Assembly: GCF_036345175.1 (NCBI RefSeq)
Contig: NZ_CP107780.1
Location: 434,001-498,000 of the forward strand
Reading direction: 5' to 3'
DNA length: 64,000 nucleotides
Source: Streptomyces sp. NBC_00576
GTDB taxonomy: Bacteria > Actinomycetota > Actinomycetes > Streptomycetales > Streptomycetaceae
This document shows, in pieces, positions 50,806-58,522 of the stretch. The notes under the pieces were generated by a model. It was not told where the DNA came from, ran no database searches, and saw only the letters and a list, made by a program, of their open reading frames with translations. Within the stretch, counting starts at the first letter, position 1; every line of letters begins with the position of its first letter. The translations under genes were made by a program, and so were the position numbers.

Positions 50806-51542
50806 GGAAGTTCCTTCGGCAGCGGGTCGGTCGCGACGTCCGGGTCGGTCCGCGCCCTTACGGCCGCCAGATCGTCGGTGGCCTGTGCCAGGAGTGAGTC
50901 GACGGCGGCCGCGGCGGCGTCCGGGTCGCCCGCTTCGACGGCGTCGACCAGTTCCTGGTGTACGGGGATGGAGTCGGAGAAGTGCTGGGCGCCGTGCACG
51001 ATCCGGTCGCGGACGCGCAGGCCGGCTTCGATGACGACCTCCATCCGGCTGAGCAGTTCGTTGTGGGCGGCGTCCAGCAGGGCGCGGTGGAAGGCCAGGT
51101 CGGCCTCGACCATCGCCGCCGCGTCGGTGCCCGCCGACGCCATCGCGGCCAGTGCCTGCCGCATCGCGTCCAGGTCGGCCGTGGTACGGCGGGCCGCGGC
51201 GAGGCGGGCGCCGGCGGGCTCGACGATCGCGCGGACCTCGGCGAGGTCCTCCAGGAAGCCGTCGGTCGGGGCGCTGCTGCCCTGCCAGCGCAGCAGGTCG
51301 CTGTCGAGCAGGTTCCAGTCGGCGCGGGGCCGGATGGTCGTACCGCGTTTCTGCCGTGACTCCAGCAGGCCCTTGGACGCCAGTACGCGCATCGCCTCGC
51401 GGACCACGGTCTTGCTGACGCCCAGCTCCACTTCGAAGTTGGCCGGGTCCACCACGGAGCCCGGAGGGTAGTCGCCGCGGATGATGCGTCGGCCCAGCTC
51501 CTCAACCGCCTGGCCGTGCAGCCCCCTACCGGGATGGATCAC
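50802..51542 (-). CDS. GntR/FadR-family repressor (DgoR-like)
   Basis: This 246-residue regulator has an N-terminal winged helix (VSKTVVREAMRVLASKGLLESRQKRGT in two parts) and an all-helical FCD ligand-binding domain with metal-type Asp/His residues (EADLAFHRALLDAAHN, VHQELVDAVEAGD). It is second in the galactonate operon and translationally coupled to dgoD, so galactonate is the likely inducer. GTG at 51542 follows CGGAGAA and is preferred over GTG at 51590. Its operator may be the AT-rich motif at 52417 and 58485. Confidence 0.88.
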   Translation of the reverse strand: MIHPGRGLHGQAVEELGRRIIRGDYPPGSVVDPANFEVELGVSKTVVREAMRVLASKGLLESRQKRGTTIRPRADWNLLDSDLLRWQGSSAPTDGFLEDLAEVRAIVEPAGARLAAARRTTADLDAMRQALAAMASAGTDAAAMVEADLAFHRALLDAAHNELLSRMEVVIEAGLRVRDRIVHGAQHFSDSIPVHQELVDAVEAGDPDAAAAAVDSLLAQATDDLAAVRARTDPDVATDPLPKELP

Positions 51543-51612
51543 CGTGTTCTCCGTTTCCGTCTCGGTCCTGTGCGCTGAGGCCGCGCACACCCCACCGCGG
51601 GGTGCGCGCCGC

Positions 51613-52374
51613 TCACGAGGACTCCTTCATGACGCTCCATCCTCCATCAACCACCAGGCTCGCTCCGGTCACATAGGAGGCGTCCGCCGATGCCAGGAAG
51701 GCGACGGCGGCGGCCACCTCCTCGGGCTGCCCGAACCGCCTCGCCGCCGTGGCGGCCACACTGCGCGCCCGATCGGCCTCCGGGATGCCGTCCCAGGCGG
51801 CGGTGAGGATGGGGCCGGGCAGCACGGTGTTGACCCGGATGTCCGGCCCGTACTCGACGGCCAGTTGCCGTCCCAGCGAGCACAGCGCGCCCTTCGCGGC
51901 GGCGTAGGCGGCATGGCCGGGCAGGCCGATGACCGCGTGCACCGAGGAGGTGAGGACGACAGAGCCCGAGGCCTCGCGCAACATGGCCGCGAAGGTCTTC
52001 ATCCCGCGCCAGGCCGGCTTGAGCAGCACGGCCATCTGACCGTCCCACTCGGCCTCGCTCAGCTCGTGGGCGGGCTTGTTGACCTGGGCGAAGGCGTTGC
52101 TGTGCAGGACGTCCAGCCGCCCGTGGTGCTGCTCGACGTGGCGGGCCAGGTGCTCCCAGTCGGCGGCCGAGGTGACGTCGCAGCGTACGTACTCCGCGCG
52201 GCCTCCGCCGTCCTCGATGTCCGTGGCGAGCGCCTTGCCCGCCGCGTCGTCCACGTCCGTGGCCACGACGGTCGCGCCCTCGGCCGCGAGCCTTCGAGCC
52301 GTGGCCGCGCCGATGCCGTGCGCGGCGCCGGTGATCACCACCACACGTCCCGCCATCCTGTGGCACTCCGTCAT
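51613..52374 (-). CDS. SDR, candidate galactose 1-dehydrogenase
   Basis: This 253-residue classical SDR has the cofactor motif TGAAHGIG, DV in VRCDVTS, catalytic Ser in TSSVHAVIG and YAAAK, and a PGPI segment. The usual NNAG reads SNAF. As first gene of the galactonate operon it is the best candidate for oxidation of D-galactose to galactono-lactone, a step otherwise lacking here. This role is inferred from context, and related SDRs act on many sugars and alcohols. GGAAGAGG lies before the ATG. It diverges from the transporter at 52522. Confidence 0.82.
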   Translation of the reverse strand: MTECHRMAGRVVVITGAAHGIGAATARRLAAEGATVVATDVDDAAGKALATDIEDGGGRAEYVRCDVTSAADWEHLARHVEQHHGRLDVLHSNAFAQVNKPAHELSEAEWDGQMAVLLKPAWRGMKTFAAMLREASGSVVLTSSVHAVIGLPGHAAYAAAKGALCSLGRQLAVEYGPDIRVNTVLPGPILTAAWDGIPEADRARSVAATAARRFGQPEEVAAAVAFLASADASYVTGASLVVDGGWSVMKESS

Positions 52375-52416
52375 CGATTACCTCTTCCCTCCGGCTTCCT
52401 GCACCCACCATAGCTG

Positions 52417-52469
52417 TTTCAATTAATTATGAATATATCTTGACGATGTGGCGATGGCGCTCCGAGACT
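52417..52469 (+). promoter_or_regulatory. Divergent promoter with AT-rich GntR-type motif
   Basis: An AT-rich stretch TTTCAATTAATTATGAATA (52417-52435) stands out in this GC-rich DNA and is followed by TTGACG (52440-52445) and GAGACT (52464-52469, 18-bp spacer). The string TTATGAATAnnnCTTGAC is repeated on the minus strand before the GH2 gene at 58446. It probably binds the operon's GntR protein and controls both the transporter and the divergent galactonate operon. Confidence 0.6.
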
Positions 52470-52521
52470 GACCGGCATGCAACAGGCACCTTCAGTACGA
52501 AGCCAGGAAGGACCTCCTCCC

Positions 52522-53868
52522 ATGAGCCGCACCACACACCTCCGCAGAAGCCGGGTCGCACTCGCAGTCACCCTTGCCGCCGCCTCCCTGCTGATCTCCG
52601 CCTGCGGGGGTTCGACCGGTTCGAAGGACCCCGCGGTCCAGAAACCTGTCAAGCCCGGCCAGAAGGTCGACCTGCGCTTCTGGTCGTGGGTTCCCGGTGT
52701 CGACAAGGCTGTCGACAAGTGGAACGCCACTCACCCGGACATCCGCGTCAAACTGGAGAAGATCCCGGCGGGCAGCAGCGGCGGCTACGCCAAGATGCGC
52801 GCCGCGCTCAAGAGCGGCAACGCGCCCGACCTGGCACAGGTGGAATACCAGGAGATCCCGTCGTTCCTGCTGGAGAACGGCCTGGTGAACCTGTCCCAGT
52901 ACGGCGCGGACAAGGACCGGTCGAAGTTCGTGGACTGGCAGTGGCAGCAGGGAGTCTTCGACAAGGCTGTCTACGCGATCCCCCAGGCATCCGGTCCGAT
53001 GGGCCTGTTCTACCGCTCCGACCTGTTCAAGAAGTGGGGCATCACGCCGCCCGCCACCTGGGACGAGTTCGCCCAGGCCGCGCAGAAGATCCACGATGCC
53101 GACCCGAAGGCCTACATCAGCACCTTCCCCGCCGGCAACTCCGCCTGGTTCACCGCACTCGCATGGCAGGCCGGCGCCAAGTGGTTCGGCGTGAACGGCG
53201 ACACCTGGTCGGTGAACATCGACTCCCCGCAGACCCTCAAGGTCGCTGCCTTCTGGGACGACCTGCGCAGCAAGAAAGTGATCAAGACCGAACCCGACTT
53301 CGCCAACGGCTGGTACAAGGACCTGCAGACCGGTGGCATCACCTCGTGGGTCAGTGCCCAGTGGGGCGACGCCATCATCAGCGGAAACGCTCCTCGGACC
53401 ACCGGCAAATGGGCGGTCGCGCCCATGCCGCAGTGGACGAAGGGCTCGAACGTGTCCGCGAACTGGGGAGGATCCTCCACGGCTGTCCTCAAGGGCGCCA
53501 AGCACATCCCCGAGGCCCTGAAGTTCGCCGAATGGCTCAACACCGACCCCACGAGCGTCGACCTGCTGCTGCAGGGCGGATACGGCTGGCCCGCGGCGGC
53601 CGACGGGTACAAGGGCTCCTCACTGGACAAGCCGTCACAGTTTTTCGGAGGCCAGAAGTACAACGAGGTCTTCGCAGAGGCGGACAAGAACATCGACAAC
53701 TCGTGGAAGTGGATACCGACGATCGACGCCACCTACCAGCACCTCAACGACGGCTTCCAGGCCGCCCTGGCCGGCAAGGGCACGTTCGTCTCCGCGGTCA
53801 AGCAGGCGCAGAAGCAGACCGTCGAAGACCTGAAGAAGAAGGGTCTGAAGGTTTCCACCGGCCAGTGA
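52522..53868 (+). CDS. Sugar ABC transporter substrate-binding lipoprotein (CUT1)
   Basis: This 448-residue lipoprotein has a signal with lipobox ISAC and Cys28. Mature features are DLRFWSWVPGVDKAVDKWN, APDLAQVEYQEIP, GLFYRSDLFKKWGI and WGGSSTAVLKGAKH. AAGGA precedes the ATG at 52522; an ATG at 52477 in frame lies at the predicted transcription start and lacks a ribosome site. It is divergent from the galactonate operon and followed by two permeases. The ligand is probably galactose-containing. Confidence 0.9.
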   Translation: MSRTTHLRRSRVALAVTLAAASLLISACGGSTGSKDPAVQKPVKPGQKVDLRFWSWVPGVDKAVDKWNATHPDIRVKLEKIPAGSSGGYAKMRAALKSGNAPDLAQVEYQEIPSFLLENGLVNLSQYGADKDRSKFVDWQWQQGVFDKAVYAIPQASGPMGLFYRSDLFKKWGITPPATWDEFAQAAQKIHDADPKAYISTFPAGNSAWFTALAWQAGAKWFGVNGDTWSVNIDSPQTLKVAAFWDDLRSKKVIKTEPDFANGWYKDLQTGGITSWVSAQWGDAIISGNAPRTTGKWAVAPMPQWTKGSNVSANWGGSSTAVLKGAKHIPEALKFAEWLNTDPTSVDLLLQGGYGWPAAADGYKGSSLDKPSQFFGGQKYNEVFAEADKNIDNSWKWIPTIDATYQHLNDGFQAALAGKGTFVSAVKQAQKQTVEDLKKKGLKVSTGQ

Positions 53869-53932
53869 CCACCTCCGGAGGGCGCTACACGGCCGCCGCC
53901 GTTCTCCCCTCCGGACTCCAGAAAGAACCCTG

Positions 53933-54838
53933 ATGCCCACCCGAGCGCCCCGCCGCCGCAGAAATCTGGCGCCCGTCGTCTTCGTCGCGCCGTTCCTCCT
54001 GCTGTTCCTCCTGACCTTCGCCCTCCCCATCGGCTACGCCGTCTACCAGAGCGTCATGGATGTCGAGTACACCGGATCCCTGGGGCTCGGCGGCAGCCAT
54101 ACCGTCTTCGTAGCGCTGAGCAACTACTCCGACGCGTTGTCCGATCACGCCTTTCTGCGCAGCATCGGTCGCGTACTGCTGTTCGCGGTCGTCCAGGTGC
54201 CGGTGATGGTCGTGTTGTCCGCCGGGCTCGCGCTGCTGCTGGACAGCGCCTCGGCCAAAGGCGTTCGGTTCTTCCGCGCCGCCTTCTTCCTGCCCTACGG
54301 CGTTCCGGGCGTCATCGCGTCCATCCTGTGGGGCTTCCTGTACGTACCGGGAGTCAGCCCTCTCGTGGACGGCATGCGCCATCTGGGGCTGTCGGTCGAC
54401 CTGTTGGGCGGAAACACGGTTCTGTGGTCCATCGCGAACATCGTCACGTGGGAGTTCGCCGGCTACAACGTTCTGGTTCTCGTCGCCCAGTTGCGTACCA
54501 TCCCCGCGGAGCTGTACGAGGCCGCCCGCATCGACGGCGCCAGTGCATGGGCGACGGTCCGGCACGTCAAACTGCCGCTGCTGCGCCCGGCGCTGATCCT
54601 CACCACGGTCTTCACCATCATCGGCACGCTGCAACTGTTCGCAGAACCGCTGGTGCTCAAGCCCGTCTCATCGAGTATCGACAGCGCCTACACCCCCAAC
54701 CTCAGCGCCTACAACGAGGCGTTCACCAACGACAACTACCACCTCGCCGCTGCCGAGGCAGTGCTGCTCGCCCTCGCCGCGTTCGTGCTCTCCTTCGGAT
54801 TTCTGCGGCTGATCAACAAGAGAGGTGGGGACGCGTGA
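53933..54838 (+). CDS. Sugar ABC transporter permease (MalF-like)
   Basis: This 301-residue CUT1 permease begins with a short basic tail, then LAPVVFVAPFLLLFLLTFALP as first helix and YEAARIDGASAWATVRHVKLP as EAA loop. AGAAAG precedes the ATG. It lies 64 bases after the binding protein and overlaps the next permease (GTGA). Confidence 0.9.
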   Translation: MPTRAPRRRRNLAPVVFVAPFLLLFLLTFALPIGYAVYQSVMDVEYTGSLGLGGSHTVFVALSNYSDALSDHAFLRSIGRVLLFAVVQVPVMVVLSAGLALLLDSASAKGVRFFRAAFFLPYGVPGVIASILWGFLYVPGVSPLVDGMRHLGLSVDLLGGNTVLWSIANIVTWEFAGYNVLVLVAQLRTIPAELYEAARIDGASAWATVRHVKLPLLRPALILTTVFTIIGTLQLFAEPLVLKPVSSSIDSAYTPNLSAYNEAFTNDNYHLAAAEAVLLALAAFVLSFGFLRLINKRGGDA

Positions 54839-55764
54839 GTCTCCAGACACCGGCCCGCGCAGTCCCACCGAGGGGCGAGACGCCGGCCTCCGACGACCAC
54901 GCGACGCCGCGCGGCGGCATCACCGGGGTCACCACGCGCAGTCGCATCCTGGTCACCGGCCTGCTCGTGGCAGCCGCCGGGTACTTCCTGCTCCCCGTGT
55001 ACTGGCTGGTCGTGGCGTCCACCAAGTCCACCGGCGACCTGTTCGGCAGCTTCGGGTTGTGGTTCTCCCATCCCCGGTTCCTGAGCAACCTGCGCCAGGT
55101 GGTCACCTACGACGATGCGATCTACCTGCGCTGGGCCGCCAACAGCCTGCTGTACGCAGGCGTGGGCGCAGGTGTGGCGACGCTTCTGGCCGCGATGTCC
55201 GGCTACGCGCTGGCCAAGTTCTCCTTCGCCGGCCGCGACACGATCTTCAACATCGTGCTGGGTGGCGTCCTGATCCCTGCCACGGCGCTGGCGCTGCCCA
55301 TGTACCTGCTGTTCAGCGAGGCAGGCCTGGCCAACACCTACTGGGCCGTACTGCTGCCGAGCTTCGTCAGTCCCTTCGGCGTGTACCTGTGCCGGATCTA
55401 CGCCGCGGCATCCATACCGGACGAGCTGCTGGAGGCAGCCCGCATCGACGGCGCGGGAGAGATCCGCATCTTCACGGTCGTTGTTCTGCGCATCATGACC
55501 CCCGCCCTGGTGACGATTTTCCTTTTCCAGTTCGTCGGCATCTGGAACAACTACTTCCTGCCGCTGGTCATGCTTTCCGACTCCAAGCTGTACCCCATCA
55601 CCCTCGGTCTGACGTCGTGGCAGTCCTTCGCCGACCGCCAACCGCAGCTCTATCAGCTGACCGTTGGAGGTGCCTTCGTCTCCGTCGTCCCTCTGATGAT
55701 CGCCATGGTCGCCCTGCAGCGCTTCTGGCGCAGCGGTCTGACCGAGGGCAGCGTAAAGGGCTGA
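54835..55764 (+). CDS. Sugar ABC transporter permease (MalG-like)
   Basis: This 309-residue CUT1 permease starts at a GTG overlapping the previous stop. An N-terminal cytoplasmic tail of about 40 residues precedes VTGLLVAAAGYFLLPVYWLV. The EAA loop reads LEAARIDGAGEIRIF. It completes the fourth ATPase-less CUT1 set of the window and ends before a stretch of relic DNA. Confidence 0.9.
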   Translation: MSLQTPARAVPPRGETPASDDHATPRGGITGVTTRSRILVTGLLVAAAGYFLLPVYWLVVASTKSTGDLFGSFGLWFSHPRFLSNLRQVVTYDDAIYLRWAANSLLYAGVGAGVATLLAAMSGYALAKFSFAGRDTIFNIVLGGVLIPATALALPMYLLFSEAGLANTYWAVLLPSFVSPFGVYLCRIYAAASIPDELLEAARIDGAGEIRIFTVVVLRIMTPALVTIFLFQFVGIWNNYFLPLVMLSDSKLYPITLGLTSWQSFADRQPQLYQLTVGGAFVSVVPLMIAMVALQRFWRSGLTEGSVKG

Positions 55765-56098
55765 GCCTCCGGCGGTTTCCAGGAGTCGCCGTCCCACTCC
55801 GGGCTTGAGCCGATGCCGCAGGTCGCCGCCCTGTGTGTCCACGTCCCGATGCTCGCACTGGCGTCGGCGATGCCAAACGCAGCGACCTGCGTGGTTTCGT
55901 GGTGCTGTCCGCCGTCGGCCCGGACCAGGGTCGGCCAGTAGTACGCGTCGGCGACATGCCGAAGCAGGACCTGGGCAGCGCCACGGTCGCCGGTGCCCGC
56001 CGGCCGTGGCCATCACGCCCAGCAGCCCAGCAGCAGAGAGATCGCGTCGACCACGTGGCGCCGCCTGGAACGCCGTACAGCCGGGAGAGGATTGTGGA
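55765..56098. other. Unidentified relic DNA after the transporter
   Basis: No intact gene can be recognised between the permease stop and the SDR remnant. Minus-strand frames give a protein-like stretch (AYYWPTLVRADGGQHHET followed by QVAAFGIADA, at about 55870-55960), but I cannot name its family and the frame is short. It is probably decayed coding sequence. Confidence 0.4.
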
Positions 56099-56255
56099 CC
56101 GGCGGCCGAGGTCACGTCGCAGCGCACTTACGCCGCGCGTTCCCCGATCTCCTCGATTCCTGCCGCGCCCGCCTCGCCGCTGGGTCGCCCAAGTCCGTGA
56201 TCACGACCACCGCCCCTTCGGTCGCGTATCCGCGAGCCGTCGCCGCGCCGAGGTG
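56099..56255 (-). pseudogene. SDR N-terminal remnant
   Basis: On the minus strand ATARGYATEGAVVVITDLGD and, after a frameshift, RCDVTSAAG match the cofactor-binding half of the SDR at 51613-52374 (ATARRLAAEGATVVATDVDD and RCDVTSAAD there). The DNA is also similar at both ends of the piece. The catalytic half and a proper start are absent, and 56256-56409 shows nothing further. Confidence 0.65.
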
Positions 56256-56409
56256 GAAAACAGGCTCCCCGAGCCGATGACCGACGCCTGGCCCAGGGGC
56301 GGGGCTCTCGCCGACCGCGTCACGGTACCGGGAGCCGGAGTGGCACTCGCCGCCAACAGAAGGGGAGGGGCAGATCGCCCCTCCCCCCTTCGGCGTCACC
56401 TGCCTTGCG

Positions 56410-58446
56410 TCACCTGCCTGTGGGCATGACCGCCTTCCGGAACACGTCGTAGACGAGCTTGGGACGCTCCTCCGCGAAGGTCAGCAGGCCCATGACGGAG
56501 ATGCCGTTGTAGGCCTGGTTGTACCCGGCGCGCTGCTTGTAGTCCTTGAGGACCCAGTAGGTGAAACCGGCGACGAAGTCGCTGCGCGCGGTCACCTGGT
56601 TCCAGTGGGCGGTGAAGCTCGCCGCCTGCCACTCCTCCGTACCCTGAGTGGTGTCGGGGCCGTGGGTGCCCGCCTCGGACCACGTGCCGTTCTCGGTGAT
56701 CAGGATCGGCTTGCCGGGATACTTCGCGTGGACCGCGTCCAGCGTGGGGCCGAGGTCTGCGTCCTTGCCGTAGAAGTAGCCGAAGTACTCGTTGAACCCG
56801 ATCACGTCGGCCAGGTCGAAGGCGGGGTCGTTGCTGGTGTTGGAGGCCCAGGTCACGGGGCGGGCGGTGAGGTCGACCGCCTTCACGGCCGCCTTGAGGT
56901 CGGCGAGCCAGGCCCGGTAGACCGGGGCGCCCGCGGCGTCGATCTCCGACTCGTTCTGGAGCCCCCAGAGGATCACCGAGGGGTGGTTGTGCTGGTTCCA
57001 GGCCATGGTCAGGGCGAGTGCGCGGGCAAGGCCGTAGCGCTCGGTCTGGAGCTTTTCCTGGGCGGTGTTGAGCCACATGGTGTCGATGTCGTCCATCACC
57101 AGCACGCCGTGCTCGTCCGCCCAGTCGTAGACGTACGGGTGGCGGTTGTAGACGCAGTTGCGGATGAGGTTGGCGCCCACTGCCGTCACATGGCTCAGTT
57201 CCCGGTCGTACTCGGCCGGCGTCATCGCCCTGCCGTGCGCGGCGGTCTCCTCGTGCCAGTTGAGGCCCTTGAGGAACAGCGGCTTGCCGTTCAGCCTCAA
57301 CTGCGCGTCGCCGATGGTCAGTTCACGCACGCCGTAGTTGGTGGACAGGGTGTCCACCCGTGGGCCCGCGTGCCTCCCGGCGGTCAGGGTGGCGCGGGCG
57401 GTGAGCGTGCGCGGCGAGGCCGGGCTCCAGCGTGGGGCGTGGGGTATCGGGACCGAGACGCGTACGACGCCCGCCGAGCGGGCCGCGATCCGGGCCGCGA
57501 CCACGACGGGCCGGCCGCCGCTCTCCCGGCCGGGATCCAGTGTGAGCCGGCCGTCGAAGTCCGAGGCGCTGTGGTTCTCGACGACCGCGCGTGCCTCGAG
57601 GCGCCCGTTCGCGCCGACGGCGAGCAGTCTGGCGATGGTGACCTGCGGGGCGGCCTCGATCCAGGCCGACCGGGTGAGGCCCGCGTAGGGCCAGTAGTCG
57701 ACGGGCTTGTACGGCAGTTCGTGGTCGTCAGTGACCGGCTGGGGAGTCGAGGCCGTGTAGTCGGTGTAGCTCGCCCGGCGGAAGACCCGTACGGCGATCG
57801 TCTGACGCGTTCCCGGCCGCAGCGCCCCCGCCACCGGAAGCGCGAAGGGGGAGTTGGCGCCCTCGTGCTTGCCGAGGTGCTTGCCGTCGAGCCAGACCTC
57901 GGCGCTGTACCCCGCGGCGAGGAAGGCGATGCGTACGTGCCGGGCGCGCCACGAACCGGGGACGTCGACGGTGGTTCGGTACCAGGCGTAGCCGTCGCTG
58001 AACGCGGTGCCCTTGGCGAAGGGGGCGTCCTGCGAGCCGAATCCGGGAGTGTCCAGCAGGTCCCACGCCGACGGGACGTCGATGCGGCCCCACGCGCTGT
58101 CGTCGTGGCGCGCGGACTGCCAGCCCTCGCCGAGCCCCTGATCGGCCGGGTCGAAGCGGAAGCGCCATTTCCTGTCCAGGGACAGGTAGTCCCGGGTGGG
58201 CTCGTGGGTGCGCCAGCCGTCGAAGGCGGGGAGGACTGCGCCGTACTGGAAGACGACGTTGGTGCCGCCGACGTCACGCACATGGGTGCCGGACGGCTCG
58301 GTGGCCGGGTGGGGGTCGAGCACCGGACCTGCCGTGGCGGTCGCCGCTTGCGCGGTCTCCGGCCAGGCGGGCAGAGCGACGACGACGGCGGCGGCGCTGA
58401 GTGCCGTCACGACGGTACGCCGGGACGGACGGATGGATTCGGTCAT
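56410..58446 (-). CDS. Secreted GH2 glycosidase (beta-galactosidase or beta-glucuronidase)
   Basis: This 678-residue exported GH2 enzyme begins with a Tat-type signal (PSRRTVVTAL then a hydrophobic stretch, cleavage near residue 34). The sugar-binding jelly roll (about 80-245), Ig-like domain (about 250-370) and TIM barrel (about 375-678) follow. The acid/base is Glu499 in LQNESE and the nucleophile Glu585 in LITENGTW. Family sequence such as KGLNWHEE, NLIRNCVYNRHP and GFTYWVLKDYKQR suits beta-galactosidase or beta-glucuronidase. No ribosome site precedes the ATG, and the promoter places the transcript start next to it. The galactonate-operon motif upstream supports galactoside use. Confidence 0.87.
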   Translation of the reverse strand: MTESIRPSRRTVVTALSAAAVVVALPAWPETAQAATATAGPVLDPHPATEPSGTHVRDVGGTNVVFQYGAVLPAFDGWRTHEPTRDYLSLDRKWRFRFDPADQGLGEGWQSARHDDSAWGRIDVPSAWDLLDTPGFGSQDAPFAKGTAFSDGYAWYRTTVDVPGSWRARHVRIAFLAAGYSAEVWLDGKHLGKHEGANSPFALPVAGALRPGTRQTIAVRVFRRASYTDYTASTPQPVTDDHELPYKPVDYWPYAGLTRSAWIEAAPQVTIARLLAVGANGRLEARAVVENHSASDFDGRLTLDPGRESGGRPVVVAARIAARSAGVVRVSVPIPHAPRWSPASPRTLTARATLTAGRHAGPRVDTLSTNYGVRELTIGDAQLRLNGKPLFLKGLNWHEETAAHGRAMTPAEYDRELSHVTAVGANLIRNCVYNRHPYVYDWADEHGVLVMDDIDTMWLNTAQEKLQTERYGLARALALTMAWNQHNHPSVILWGLQNESEIDAAGAPVYRAWLADLKAAVKAVDLTARPVTWASNTSNDPAFDLADVIGFNEYFGYFYGKDADLGPTLDAVHAKYPGKPILITENGTWSEAGTHGPDTTQGTEEWQAASFTAHWNQVTARSDFVAGFTYWVLKDYKQRAGYNQAYNGISVMGLLTFAEERPKLVYDVFRKAVMPTGR

Positions 58447-58454
58447 GGCACATG

Positions 58455-58516
58455 AGCCTGGGCAGTCCCGCCACCCCTGTCAAGCATTATTCATAAATAA
58501 TGAATTGAGCTAGCGT
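58455..58516. promoter_or_regulatory. Divergent promoters with AT-rich palindrome, probably leaderless
   Basis: CATTATTCATAAATAATG (58485-58502) is a near-perfect palindrome. On the minus strand it runs into TTGACA (58483-58478) and, 17 bp on, CAGGCT (58460-58455), 8 bases before the GH2 ATG. On the plus strand TAGCGT (58511-58516) ends 6 bases before the ATG at 58523. Neither gene has a Shine-Dalgarno sequence, so both mRNAs may begin at the start codon. Confidence 0.6.
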
Positions 58517-58522
58517 GCTCCC

